DNA of 26,073 bases from an uncultured Clostridia bacterium (GTDB lineage Bacteria; Bacillota; Clostridia; Christensenellales; Pumilibacteraceae), in contig CAKQVV010000012.1 of assembly GCA_934277845.1 (NCBI GenBank), positions 1 through 26,073 on the forward strand, in the 5' to 3' direction. The notes beneath the pieces were generated by a model. That model did no database searches. It was not told the origin of the DNA and worked only from the letters and a program-made list of their open reading frames with translations. Made by a program: the position numbers and the translations under genes. Numbering within the stretch: the stretch's first letter is position 1; each line of letters starts with the position of its first letter. This document shows positions 6,978 through 15,128 of this stretch, one piece after another.

Positions 6978-9470
6978 ATGAAACAATACAAAGTTACCGG
7001 AATGAGTTGCGCGGCTTGCTCGGCAAGGGTGGAAAAAGCCGTGAAAAAAGTGAGCGGAGTAACTTCATGTTCGGTCAATCTGCTCACGGGGGATATGGGC
7101 GTCGAGGGAACGGCAGGCGACGAGGCGGTTATTTCCGCCGTCGTGAAGGCGGGTTACGGCGCGACGGCTGCGGGCGGCGATGACAGCGCGGTTACGCCCG
7201 AAAAGAGCGAAAACGCCGCGGAAAAGGACTTACTTAAACGCCTCGTTTCGTCGATCGTCGTGCTCGTGCCGCTGATGTATATTTCGATGGGACACGTCAT
7301 GTGGGGCTGGTGGCTGCCGAGCGCGCTGAACCACAATCACATGGCACTCGCGCTGATCGAACTGCTGCTCACCACGCTGATACTCGTCATCAACCGCAGG
7401 TTTTTCGTCAGCGGTTTCAAGGGCGTGATCCACGGCTCGCCGAATATGGACACGCTGGTCGCGATGGGTTCGGGCGTGGCGTATCTTTACAGCATCGCCG
7501 TCATGTTCATGATGACGACCGCCGACCATGCGCAATCGATGACGTACCTGCACGGGCTGTATTTCGAGTCCGCGGCAATGATACTCACGTTGATTACCGT
7601 CGGTAAAACGTTGGAAGCGCGCGCCAAAGGCAAGACTACCGACGCGATCAAAAGTCTTGTGAAACTTACGCCCAAGACCGCGACGCTCGAGCGCGACGGC
7701 AAAGAAGTGACCGTTCCCGCGTCCGAAGTCATGGTGGGCGACGTGTTCGTCGTGCGTCCCGGCGAGAGTATCCCTGCCGACGGCGTGGTTATCGGCGGTT
7801 TTTCGGCGGTGAACGAATCCGCGCTCACGGGCGAAAGCGTACCCGTCGACAAGACCGAAGGCGACAAGATAAGCGCGGCGACAATAAATACTTCGGGATT
7901 TTTAAGATGCCGCGCAACCAGAGTCGGAAAGGACACCGCGCTTGCGCAGATAATAAAACTAGTCGAAGATTCGGCGGCGACCAAAGCACCGATCGCAAAG
8001 ATCGCGGACAAGGTTTCGGGCGTGTTCGTGCCGGTAGTCATCGGTATCGCGATCGTGACGGCGACAGCGTGGGCGATCGCAGGCAGGGATATGGGCTTTA
8101 TCCTCGCCCGCGCGATTTCCGTGCTCGTCATTTCCTGTCCGTGCGCGCTGGGACTTGCGACTCCAGTGGCGATCATGGTGGGCAGCGGCAAGGGCGCGAA
8201 ACACGGTCTTTTGTTCAAGACCGCCGAAGCACTGGAAACGGCGGCTAAGATCGATATAGTCGTGCTGGACAAGACGGGCACGATCACGGCGGGGCATCCT
8301 GTCGTCACCGACGTCATCTCGGCGGACGGCGACGAAACAGAACTCGTTACTCTGGCTTACGCGCTGGAAAAGAAGAGCGAACACCCGCTTGCCAAAGCGG
8401 TTGCCGATTATGCGGCGGAAAAAGGCTTGACCGCCGCCGAAGTCGACGGGTTCGAGGCGCGTCCCGGCAACGGCTTGTCCGGTAAACTCGACGGCAAAAC
8501 GCTTTACGGCGGCAACGCGAAGTTTATAGGCTCGGTCGCGGTCATCGGCGAAGAAACATTGCGACGTGCCGACGAACTTGCCGGCGAGGGCAAAACGCCG
8601 TTGTTCTTTGCGGCGGATAACAAACTGCTGGGAGTGATCGCGGTTGCAGATCCGATCAAGACGGACGGCAAGCAGGCGATAGCCGCGCTGAAACGCATGG
8701 GAATAAGGGCGGTTATGCTCACCGGCGACAACGAGCGCACGGCTGACGCGGTCGGTAAAGCCGCCGGCGTGGACGAGATTATCGCCGGAGTGTTGCCGGA
8801 CGGCAAGGAAAAAGTCGTGTCTAAACTGAAAAAACAAGGTAAGGTCGCGATGGTGGGCGACGGCGTGAACGACGCGCCCGCGCTTACCGCCGCGGATCTG
8901 GGTATTGCTATCGGTGCCGGAACCGACGTTGCGATCGACGCCGCGGATGTCGTGTTGTCGGGAGCGGGACTGTCGGGCGTGGCGGAAGCGTTGAGGCTGG
9001 GCAAGCGCACGCTGACGAACATCAAGGAAAACCTGTTCTGGGCGTTTATATACAACGCGCTGTGTATTCCGTTCGCAGCCGGGTTATGGATACCGCTCAC
9101 CGGTCTGGAACTCGATCCCATGTTCGGCGCGGCGGCAATGAGTTTGTCCAGCGTTTGCGTGGTGTGCAACGCGCTCAGGCTTAACCTGTTCAATCCCGAA
9201 AAAGAAATTCGTTATAATCGTCGTCATCGCGACGAAAACAATAATTTGGTTACGGAGGTAAAAACCATGGAAAAAACTTTGAAAATCGAAGGTATGAGCT
9301 GCGGACATTGCTCGAAGCGCGTAAAGGACGCGTTGGAAGCGGTCAAGGGCGTCGAGTCTGCCGAGGTCAGTCACGAAACCGGACTTGCCGTCGTAAAACT
9401 CGACAAGGACATCGCCGACAAAGTACTGGAAAAAGCAGTCGTGAAAGCAGGTTATACGGTGGTTAAGTAA
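6978..9470 (+). CDS. copA: Copper-exporting P1B-type ATPase CopA with C-terminal CopZ-like domain
   Basis: The 830-residue pump shows every P1B-1 hallmark: an N-terminal heavy-metal domain with GMSCAAC (8-14), TGES (284-287), the membrane CPC (387-389), the phosphorylated DKTGT (Asp431), the HP locus (469-470), TGDN (582-585), GDGVNDAP (627-634), and YN (692-693) plus MSLSS (721-725) in the last helices. It drives Cu(I) out of the cytoplasm at the cost of ATP. After a basic linker (~740-763) comes a second heavy-metal domain (764-830) with GMSCGHC (772-778), whose size and motif are those of the free chaperone CopZ. The frame is continuous, yet an internal ribosome binding site and ATG precede this domain, so separate CopZ may also be made. 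Confidence 0.95.
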   Translation: MKQYKVTGMSCAACSARVEKAVKKVSGVTSCSVNLLTGDMGVEGTAGDEAVISAVVKAGYGATAAGGDDSAVTPEKSENAAEKDLLKRLVSSIVVLVPLMYISMGHVMWGWWLPSALNHNHMALALIELLLTTLILVINRRFFVSGFKGVIHGSPNMDTLVAMGSGVAYLYSIAVMFMMTTADHAQSMTYLHGLYFESAAMILTLITVGKTLEARAKGKTTDAIKSLVKLTPKTATLERDGKEVTVPASEVMVGDVFVVRPGESIPADGVVIGGFSAVNESALTGESVPVDKTEGDKISAATINTSGFLRCRATRVGKDTALAQIIKLVEDSAATKAPIAKIADKVSGVFVPVVIGIAIVTATAWAIAGRDMGFILARAISVLVISCPCALGLATPVAIMVGSGKGAKHGLLFKTAEALETAAKIDIVVLDKTGTITAGHPVVTDVISADGDETELVTLAYALEKKSEHPLAKAVADYAAEKGLTAAEVDGFEARPGNGLSGKLDGKTLYGGNAKFIGSVAVIGEETLRRADELAGEGKTPLFFAADNKLLGVIAVADPIKTDGKQAIAALKRMGIRAVMLTGDNERTADAVGKAAGVDEIIAGVLPDGKEKVVSKLKKQGKVAMVGDGVNDAPALTAADLGIAIGAGTDVAIDAADVVLSGAGLSGVAEALRLGKRTLTNIKENLFWAFIYNALCIPFAAGLWIPLTGLELDPMFGAAAMSLSSVCVVCNALRLNLFNPEKEIRYNRRHRDENNNLVTEVKTMEKTLKIEGMSCGHCSKRVKDALEAVKGVESAEVSHETGLAVVKLDKDIADKVLEKAVVKAGYTVVK
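9253..9470 (+). CDS. copZ: Possible internal copZ start within copA
   Basis: Inside copA, CGGAGGT (9253-9259) lies seven bases before an in-frame ATG at 9267-9269 (codon 764). Starting there gives a 67-residue product with GMSCGHC, typical of the Cu(I) chaperone CopZ. In many Bacillota copZ is a separate gene directly after copA; here the intervening stop is absent, so the same codons read as a C-terminal domain and perhaps also as a free protein. The Shine-Dalgarno is as good as those of real genes in the window. Independent initiation is an inference. Confidence 0.5.
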
Positions 9471-9491
9471 AAATAAGGATAAGTAATTTCC

Positions 9492-9557
9492 CCCACACGT
9501 GTGGGATTACGCGATAAAAAATATTCGTCCTATTATGCGGGGCGAATATTTTTTATC
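9492..9557. terminator. Palindrome and terminator after copA
   Basis: A perfect 14-base palindrome CCCACACGTGTGGG (9492-9505), flanked by GTAAT and ATTAC, is followed by a strong hairpin. In that hairpin GATAAAAAATATTCG (9513-9527) pairs perfectly with CGAATATTTTTTATC (9543-9557). The T-rich right arm makes a good terminator for copA, and the symmetry allows function in both directions. Confidence 0.75.
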
Positions 9558-9681
9558 TCTGAATGACAGGATAAAACGAAAAGCAATCGTTTTACTTTAA
9601 AAATAATAACGTGCAGCCTTATTTTTAATACGTCATTCAGAGCAAACGCACTGGCGTTTGCGTGGAATCCCCTGCATGGAG
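9557..9681. repeat. Dispersed intergenic repeat, copy B
   Basis: The block starts CTCTGAATGAC (9557-9567), includes TTTACTTTAAA, ATAACGTGC and TACGTCATTCAGAG (to 9642), then a small hairpin AAACGC..GCGTTT and AATCCCCTGCATGGA (9666-9680). Its ends CTCTGAATGAC and GTCATTCAGAG (9632-9642) are perfect inverted repeats. It shares word order with copy A at 6352-6473. Confidence 0.65.
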
Positions 9682-9761
9682 CGGATAACTATCCTTATAT
9701 AATAGCAGGCATATCCGCAACAGAGCGCAACGCTTTTTGCAAAAACGCGCATACTACGTAA

Positions 9762-11618
9762 ATGAAAAAGAACATCGGGTATCTTTTTACGGGAGCGGGC
9801 ATGCTGGCGGCGGCTTCGGTGGCGGCAAAACTGCTGGGCGCGTTGTACCGCGTGCCGCTCACCAACGTTCTGGGCGGCGAAGGAATGGGACTGTATCAAC
9901 TGGTTTTCCCGTTGTACGTGCTGCTTCTTACGGTTTCGAGCGGCGGGCTGCCGGTCGCGATCTCGCGGCTTGTGGCGGTAAAACTTGCGGACGGCGACGA
10001 ACGCGGCGCGACGCGCGTACTGAAAGTGTCGCTTGCGGCGTTATCGGTTGCGGGACTTGCGGGGAGCGCGCTTTTGCTGATTTTCGGCGGCGCGGCGGCT
10101 GCGATTCAGGGCAACGCCGAGGCGAAAATCGCGTATTACGGGATTGCCCCGGCTGTGCTGTTCGTGGCGATAATCTCGTGTTTCCGCGGCTATTTTCAGG
10201 GCAGGGAAAACATGCTGCCGGGTGCGGTTTCTCAACTGACGGAGCAGGCAGGCAAACTGATTTTCGGACTGTACTTTGCGTTGAAACTCATGCCTCGCGG
10301 CTATGCCTGCGGCGTTTTCGGCGCACTGGTCGGCGTTTCGCTGTCCGAACTTTTTGCCGCAGTTATTCTCGCGCTTACCTATCTTATAGGAGCGAGAGCG
10401 AGAAACAAGAATCGGGAGTACGCCGCGCGCCGTGCGTTGTCGGCGGAACCGGGCGCGGACGAAGCGTTCTTCGATTTAACCGGCGAAACCGCTTTTGAAC
10501 GTGAAAGAAGAAAAACCGCCGATGAGAGAACCAAAGCCGAAATAAGAGAAACCGAACGAATTGCCTTAGAGCCGGCGAATGCCGTGACGAAAGCCGCGGA
10601 CTCCGAGTTTACGGGGGATATTACGGCGGAAATGTGCCTCGGCGCGGCGGAAGCGGGACTTCAAAGCAGTTGCAGGAAAAACAAAGCCCCGAATGTCGTC
10701 ACCGTCCGCGAAACCCTGCGCGCGCTGCTGGCGGTGGCTGTACCCGTCGCGTTCGGCTCGCTGGTGATGCCGCTCACGGGACTTGCCGACAGCGTACTGG
10801 TCATCAATATCCTGTCGTATCTCGGAGCAAGCAAAGCGAATGCTACCGCCGCCTACGGACTTACCAGCGGCACGGTGACGACGCTGATCAACATGCCGAC
10901 AGCGGTAATTTTCGCGTTTTCGGCGATGTTGTTGCCGCGCGTGGCGAAGTGCTGCAAAGATCCCGGAAAAGTTGCGAAAGAGGCGGGTTTCTCGCTGAAA
11001 CTGTGCTGCGCGTGCGGACTCGTGTGCTCGCTGACTCTCGGCGTGTTCGCGCCCGGGATCGTGCGCCTATTGTACTCGCGCGGACTGGACGAAGAACAAA
11101 TACTCACGACCATAAGACTTACTCGCATATCGGCGGTTTCGGTGTTTTACGTCGGCGTGATTCAGGTCGCGACAGCCGCGTTGCAAGGCTTGGGCGAAGC
11201 GAAGATACCCGCCCGCAACCTGCTTTTCGGCGCGATCGTAAAGATCGCGGTCACCGCCGCGTCGTTGTTTTTCGTCGGTATCTGCGGCGCGGCGATAGGC
11301 TCGGTGCTTTGCTATGCCGTCACCGCCGTGCTGGACGTCGCGGCGCTTGTCAGGCGCGTTTCTCTCTGTGCCGATCCGAAAAAACTGATCGCGCCCGTCG
11401 CGGCTTCGGTCGCGTTTGCGGCAGCAGGACTTGCGATAACCCATGCGGCGCAATCGTTGAAACCGATTTTCGCGCTTGCGCTGGCCGGAACGGCTGCGAT
11501 CACGGCTTATGTCGCGGCGATAATAGGTCTGAAATGGTTCACGCGCGAGGAACTGAGGCGTATTTTCCCGTTCGTAAAGCGCGCGGACGCGGGAGAAAAT
11601 GACGTGAAACAACCGTAA
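9762..11618 (+). CDS. SpoVB/MurJ-type polysaccharide biosynthesis flippase (MOP superfamily)
   Basis: The 618-residue protein has about 14 membrane helices. The start, with GYLFTGAGMLAAASVAAKLLG (~6-26) and YRVPLTNVLGGEGMGLYQLV (~29-48), is that of the SpoVB/MurJ branch. Such proteins flip lipid-linked oligosaccharides, such as peptidoglycan precursors or wall polymers, across the membrane. Usual length is 500-550. The extra ~105 residues (about 211-315) form a charged, Arg/Glu/Ala-rich segment between the two six-helix halves, on the cytoplasmic side. A TATAAT at 9698-9703 may be its -10, but no good -35 or Shine-Dalgarno is seen. No sporulation genes are nearby, so a role in spores is not implied. 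Confidence 0.88.
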   Translation: MKKNIGYLFTGAGMLAAASVAAKLLGALYRVPLTNVLGGEGMGLYQLVFPLYVLLLTVSSGGLPVAISRLVAVKLADGDERGATRVLKVSLAALSVAGLAGSALLLIFGGAAAAIQGNAEAKIAYYGIAPAVLFVAIISCFRGYFQGRENMLPGAVSQLTEQAGKLIFGLYFALKLMPRGYACGVFGALVGVSLSELFAAVILALTYLIGARARNKNREYAARRALSAEPGADEAFFDLTGETAFERERRKTADERTKAEIRETERIALEPANAVTKAADSEFTGDITAEMCLGAAEAGLQSSCRKNKAPNVVTVRETLRALLAVAVPVAFGSLVMPLTGLADSVLVINILSYLGASKANATAAYGLTSGTVTTLINMPTAVIFAFSAMLLPRVAKCCKDPGKVAKEAGFSLKLCCACGLVCSLTLGVFAPGIVRLLYSRGLDEEQILTTIRLTRISAVSVFYVGVIQVATAALQGLGEAKIPARNLLFGAIVKIAVTAASLFFVGICGAAIGSVLCYAVTAVLDVAALVRRVSLCADPKKLIAPVAASVAFAAAGLAITHAAQSLKPIFALALAGTAAITAYVAAIIGLKWFTREELRRIFPFVKRADAGENDVKQP

Positions 11619-11683
11619 AACGCCGCCGTCGCACGGTAAAATCAACTTTTTCGTAAAAACGGCTGGCAAAAAGCGGCGAACCC

Positions 11684-11712
11684 TTGATTTTTTCGTTTCG
11701 TTGGTATATAAT
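11684..11712 (+). promoter_or_regulatory. Sigma-A promoter for serS
   Basis: TTGATT (11684-11689), a 17-base spacer and TATAAT (11707-11712) lie 32 bases before the serS start. The leader is too short for a T-box. Confidence 0.8.
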
Positions 11713-11744
11713 AGCGGTATAATTTCACCAAGAAGGTTTGATTT

Positions 11745-13007
11745 ATGTTAGACGTAAAATTCGTTGTGGAAAACGCCGACCTCGTAAAAGCGGCTATGAA
11801 GACTCGCAGCGGCGAGTACGACGTGGATATAGTTCTCGAACTCGACAAGCGTCGTCGCGAGATCCTGCGCGAAGTGGAAACGCTGAAAGCAGAGAGAAAC
11901 CGCGAGTCCGCGCAGGTTGCCGCGCTTAAAAAAGAAAAGAAAGATGCGTCCGGGATCATCGAGCGCATGAAAGAAGTGGGCGACAAGATCAAAGCCCTCG
12001 ACGACGAACTTGCGCCTGTCGAATCGAAACTCAGGATGGCTATGCTGTCCATTCCGAATATGCCCGACAAGTCCGTTCCGCTCGGCAAGGACGACAGCGA
12101 AAACGTCGAGATCCGCAAGTTTATGGAACCGACGAAATTCGACTTTGAACCCAAAGCGCACTGGGATATCGGCGACTCGCTGAATATTCTCGATCCCGCG
12201 ACAGCCGCGAAGATCACCGGCGCGCGCTTTACCGTCTACCGCGGCTTGGGCGCAAGGCTGGAACGCGCGATCTACAACTTCATGCTGGACACCCACACCG
12301 CAAACGGCTATACCGAGATTTTCCCGCCGTTCATGGTCAACCGCGACAGCATGACGGGTACCGGACAACTTCCGAAATTCGAAGAGGACGCCTATGCCGT
12401 CAAGAACACCGACTACTTCCTGATCCCGACCGCCGAAGTCCCCGTGACCAACATGCACCGCGGCGAAGTGATCGACGCGGACAAACTCCCGTATTACTAC
12501 TGCGCGTACACCGCGTGTTTCCGCGGAGAAGCGGGCAGCGCGGGCAGAGATACCCGAGGGCTTATCCGTCAGCATCAGTTCAACAAGGTCGAACTCGTCA
12601 AGTTCGCCATGCCCGAAAACAGTTGGGACGAACTGGAATCGCTCACGCGAGAAGCGGAACTCGTCTTGCAGAAGATCGGGCTTCCGTACCGCGTCGTTTG
12701 CCTGTCGACGGGCGACCTCGGTTTCTCGTCGGCAAAGACCTATGACATCGAAGTCTGGCTCCCGTCCTACAACAGATACGTCGAGATTTCGTCCTGCTCG
12801 AACTTCGTCGACTATCAGGCGCGCAGAATGAACATCAAGTACCGCACCCGCGACGGAAAGACCGGTTTCGTGCATACGCTCAACGGCAGCGGTCTGGCGG
12901 TGGGCAGAACCACGGCGGCGATCCTCGAAAACTTCCAGAATTCCGACGGATCCGTCCGCGTCCCCGACGTACTCGTTCCTTACATGGGTACCGATATAAT
13001 AAAGTAA
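11745..13007 (+). CDS. serS: Seryl-tRNA synthetase
   Basis: The 420-residue class II synthetase charges tRNA-Ser and also supplies Ser-tRNA for selenocysteine synthesis where that exists. Residues ~1-105 form the tRNA-binding coiled-coil arm (charged heptads at ~30-95, ending SIPNMPDKSVP). The catalytic core has TAEVPVTN (229-236), motif 2 with FRGEAGSAGRDTRG (259-272) and IRQHQFNKVE (274-283), and motif 3 with NGSGLAVGRT (380-389). Most relatives have Ser where this protein has Gly261 in CFR-G-EAG, a minor change. Length is normal. It has its own promoter, AAGAAGG as ribosome binding site, and no sign of T-box control. Confidence 0.98.
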   Translation: MLDVKFVVENADLVKAAMKTRSGEYDVDIVLELDKRRREILREVETLKAERNRESAQVAALKKEKKDASGIIERMKEVGDKIKALDDELAPVESKLRMAMLSIPNMPDKSVPLGKDDSENVEIRKFMEPTKFDFEPKAHWDIGDSLNILDPATAAKITGARFTVYRGLGARLERAIYNFMLDTHTANGYTEIFPPFMVNRDSMTGTGQLPKFEEDAYAVKNTDYFLIPTAEVPVTNMHRGEVIDADKLPYYYCAYTACFRGEAGSAGRDTRGLIRQHQFNKVELVKFAMPENSWDELESLTREAELVLQKIGLPYRVVCLSTGDLGFSSAKTYDIEVWLPSYNRYVEISSCSNFVDYQARRMNIKYRTRDGKTGFVHTLNGSGLAVGRTTAAILENFQNSDGSVRVPDVLVPYMGTDIIK

Positions 13008-13030
13008 AGAATAAAAATACCAAAGAACGT

Positions 13031-13062
13031 TAACGCCCGAGTCCGATTTTACCCGGGCGTTA
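13031..13062. other. Hairpin after serS
   Basis: TAACGCCCG (13031-13039) pairs perfectly with CGGGCGTTA (13054-13062). On the plus strand it is followed by CGCAAAAAAGG rather than T, so it is not a classical terminator for serS. It may protect the serS transcript end or limit read-through into the next gene. Confidence 0.5.
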
Positions 13063-13084
13063 CGCAAAAAAGGAGAACAAACGA

Positions 13085-14248
13085 ATGAAAGTCGCAGGCT
13101 CGTTTTTCGGGTGGCTGGGACACGGCTTACTCAAAATTCTGAAATTTTTGTTGTTTCGGTTGGGACTGTGGGTTCCGGCGGCTTATTCGTTGCTCTTCGT
13201 GATAGTCACCGCCGTCACCCGCACGTCGTTTTCGTCGGTGTGGGGCGTGTACGTTTTCGGACTGTGCGTCACCTGCGTGTTCGCGGTGGCACTCGCATGC
13301 CTGTCGTTTATGCACCGTGCCGACAAGAAAAAGAGCGCGGGCGAAGGAAGATCCGCCGGTTACGTCAAAGAAATGACCGAGAACTCCGATAGAGTGCAGT
13401 TCGTCGAAGGCGCGCAGGGCGGCATAAACCCGCCGACAGGACAATACGTCCCGAATATGCCGCCGCAAAATCCCGGCTATGTCCAACCCGATCCGAACGC
13501 GCCCGCCGCGCAGGGACAGCCGTACCGGCAGCCTTATCCGCAAAACCCCGGTTACGGTCAGCCGCAGGGTTATCCCGGTTACGGTCAATACGCGCCGCAG
13601 CCGCAATCCGCACCGCAGCCTTACGGTCAGCAACCGTATCAACCGCAGCAGCAATACGCTCCGCAGCCGACCGCCGACCGCGTGCAAAACGGCTTCGACC
13701 GAGCATATAACGGCGGTTACGGCGACGACTTTAACCGCGGCAACGCAAGCGGCAACGACTTTTCGCGAAGTTTCGACCGCAGCGGCGGCAGCGACAGGAC
13801 GCTTGACGGCAAAACCGAATTTTTCAGTTATAACGTCGACCGCGAACCGTCGCGACCGGAATATACCGGCGGCGATCCCGGATTTCTGAGTTATTATCCC
13901 GAGCGCGACGCCGAAAACTCGCGCAGGGCGGATTCTTTCGACGACGGAAGAAGCGCGGACGACTTTTCCCGCCGCGACCGGGGCTTTTCCGACGACCGCG
14001 ACTTCTCGCGCGACGATTTTCCGGGCAGTTCCGCAAGGGACTTCGGAAGAAACGACCGGGGAAACACGGACGACGTTACAGCGTCGTTCCCGAGAACCGC
14101 GCCCGAAAAGCCCGCGATTTTCCGCACGCGCATGGATCCGAATATGCTGATCTACGAATATTCCGACCGACTCGAATTCTACAAAGTTACCGCGTCCGGT
14201 CCCGTCCGCGTTTCCGTCGAATACAAGAATCCCGGCGGCAACAGGTGA
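13085..14248 (+). CDS. Two-helix membrane protein with long Pro/Gln- and Asp/Arg-rich disordered region
   Basis: I do not recognise this 387-residue protein. Two membrane helices lie at about 20-43 and 52-76. The rest is low complexity: a Pro/Gln/Tyr/Gly-rich stretch (~115-195) with repeated PQ, QPY and GYGQ units, then a stretch rich in Asp, Arg, Ser, Phe and Gly (~200-335) with many DDFSR/DRDFS-like units. A short ordered end (~340-387) has ordinary composition and contains MDPNMLIYEYSDRLEFYKV, which looks like the conserved functional part. The disordered region is predicted to be cytoplasmic if the Lys-rich segment after helix 2 (~79-90) stays inside. AGGAG precedes the ATG at normal spacing. 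It could be a cell-envelope or division scaffold, but nothing in the sequence proves that. Confidence 0.7.
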   Translation: MKVAGSFFGWLGHGLLKILKFLLFRLGLWVPAAYSLLFVIVTAVTRTSFSSVWGVYVFGLCVTCVFAVALACLSFMHRADKKKSAGEGRSAGYVKEMTENSDRVQFVEGAQGGINPPTGQYVPNMPPQNPGYVQPDPNAPAAQGQPYRQPYPQNPGYGQPQGYPGYGQYAPQPQSAPQPYGQQPYQPQQQYAPQPTADRVQNGFDRAYNGGYGDDFNRGNASGNDFSRSFDRSGGSDRTLDGKTEFFSYNVDREPSRPEYTGGDPGFLSYYPERDAENSRRADSFDDGRSADDFSRRDRGFSDDRDFSRDDFPGSSARDFGRNDRGNTDDVTASFPRTAPEKPAIFRTRMDPNMLIYEYSDRLEFYKVTASGPVRVSVEYKNPGGNR

Positions 14249-14321
14249 GAAGAGAGGATATATAAGGATACGTACTTTACAACCCTTATGCCGTAACATT
14301 ATATAATAAGAGGTGAAAATT

Positions 14322-14657
14322 ATGAAAAAAGGCAGACTTATAGCAGGAGCGGTACTGGGAGTACTGTCGCTGGCATGTTTCCTGTTCGCGACGCTGTTCC
14401 TTTTCGGCGCGCTTGCCGACGTGAACGCAAGCGATAACGCCGGTGCGGGCATCGCGCTCATCGTCGTTATTCCCGTGTCGCTTATGGCTTACGGCGCGCA
14501 GGCTCTTACCGGCATAATCTCGCTCGCATGCACGGGCGGCTGTTTCCGTTCCGAAAGTAAAGCCGTCGGTATTCTCGCGATTATCTTTTTCGCGGTCGTT
14601 CTCGCGTTGCTTTTAGCCGCCGCAATCATCGTCGTTTACCTTTTCGTAAGAGGATAG
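14322..14657 (+). CDS. Small three-helix membrane protein, unknown function
   Basis: This 111-residue protein has three hydrophobic segments (~8-31, ~42-72, ~82-108), a Lys/Arg-containing start (MKKGR) and little else. Cys70 and Cys74 flank a Gly pair in the second loop. I prefer the ATG at 14322, with AGAGG about eight bases upstream, over an in-frame GTG at 14313 that lies within that site. A TATAAT at 14302-14307 may be a -10, but the nearest -35-like TTTACA is 20 bases away. No family is recognised. The 73-base gap after the previous gene allows either joint or separate transcription. Confidence 0.7.
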   Translation: MKKGRLIAGAVLGVLSLACFLFATLFLFGALADVNASDNAGAGIALIVVIPVSLMAYGAQALTGIISLACTGGCFRSESKAVGILAIIFFAVVLALLLAAAIIVVYLFVRG

Positions 14658-15128
14658 ACCGCCGGGGGAGTACCCGTAAAGCATTACCGGGCAACGCTTT
14701 AACCCATTAAATTATCGCTTTATTACGCTGAATTATCATAATTCCATCACACAAGTTATCCTCTTGTCTTTTTCCGGAACGGTGTTTTTGCGGGGCAGAC
14801 GAGAGGATTTTCCTGTCTTACGGTGGAAACGGCGTTATTTTCGTGATTCTGAGCGCAAAACGCCGAAAAACTTGCCGAGAATTGTGAAAATTTGGTTAAA
14901 ATTAAGTTAAAATGATTGACATATTATTTGTATAACGTTATAATAAATAACAAAAAACGACGCACGAACGCTCGAAAGTAAAGTTTTTTTGCAAAACAAA
15001 GAAGTTTACAAATCGGAATACACGGCGTTTTCGTTGTTTTAATATTACTTCGGTAACTTATTGCCGCATCTGCGTCGGGCAGGCGTAATGCGGAAATAAA
15101 AATTTTTTTACAGGAGGCAACAATAGAA
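14658..15128 (+). promoter_or_regulatory. oppA: Regulatory gap and oppA leader with consensus promoter
   Basis: No gene is seen here. A 12-bp inverted repeat, ATCCTCTTGTCT (14758-14769) with AGACGAGAGGAT (14797-14808), may end transcription from the left. The promoter is near-perfect: TTGACA (14916-14921), 17 bases, TATAAT (14939-14944). That leaves a leader of about 175 bases before oppA. Near its end CCGCAT (15064-15069) pairs with ATGCGG (15088-15093), enclosing CTGC..GCAG (15070-15073, 15079-15082). A run of seven T (15103-15109) lies just before AGGAGG (15112-15117). The layout could allow control of oppA by leader folding, but no known riboswitch class is recognised. Confidence 0.7.

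Noticed and set aside
9190..9270. Frameshift or sequencing error joining copA and copZ
   Set aside because: The frame runs through the linker without interruption and HMA-type C-terminal tails are known on clostridial copper pumps, so the fusion is taken as real.
11619..11744. T-box riboswitch before serS
   Set aside because: Clostridial serS genes often have one, but the leader after the promoter is only about 25 bases and holds no T-box motif.
11748..13067. A 439-codon minus-strand frame opposite serS
   Set aside because: serS is certain. Long antisense frames are expected here because of the strong codon bias; the same holds for those opposite oppA, oppD and the gene at 13085.
13127..14461. 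A 444-codon minus-strand frame opposite the two unknown membrane proteins
   Set aside because: The plus-strand genes have ribosome binding sites and membrane-protein layout. The antisense product is Arg/Val-rich and lacks a start signal.
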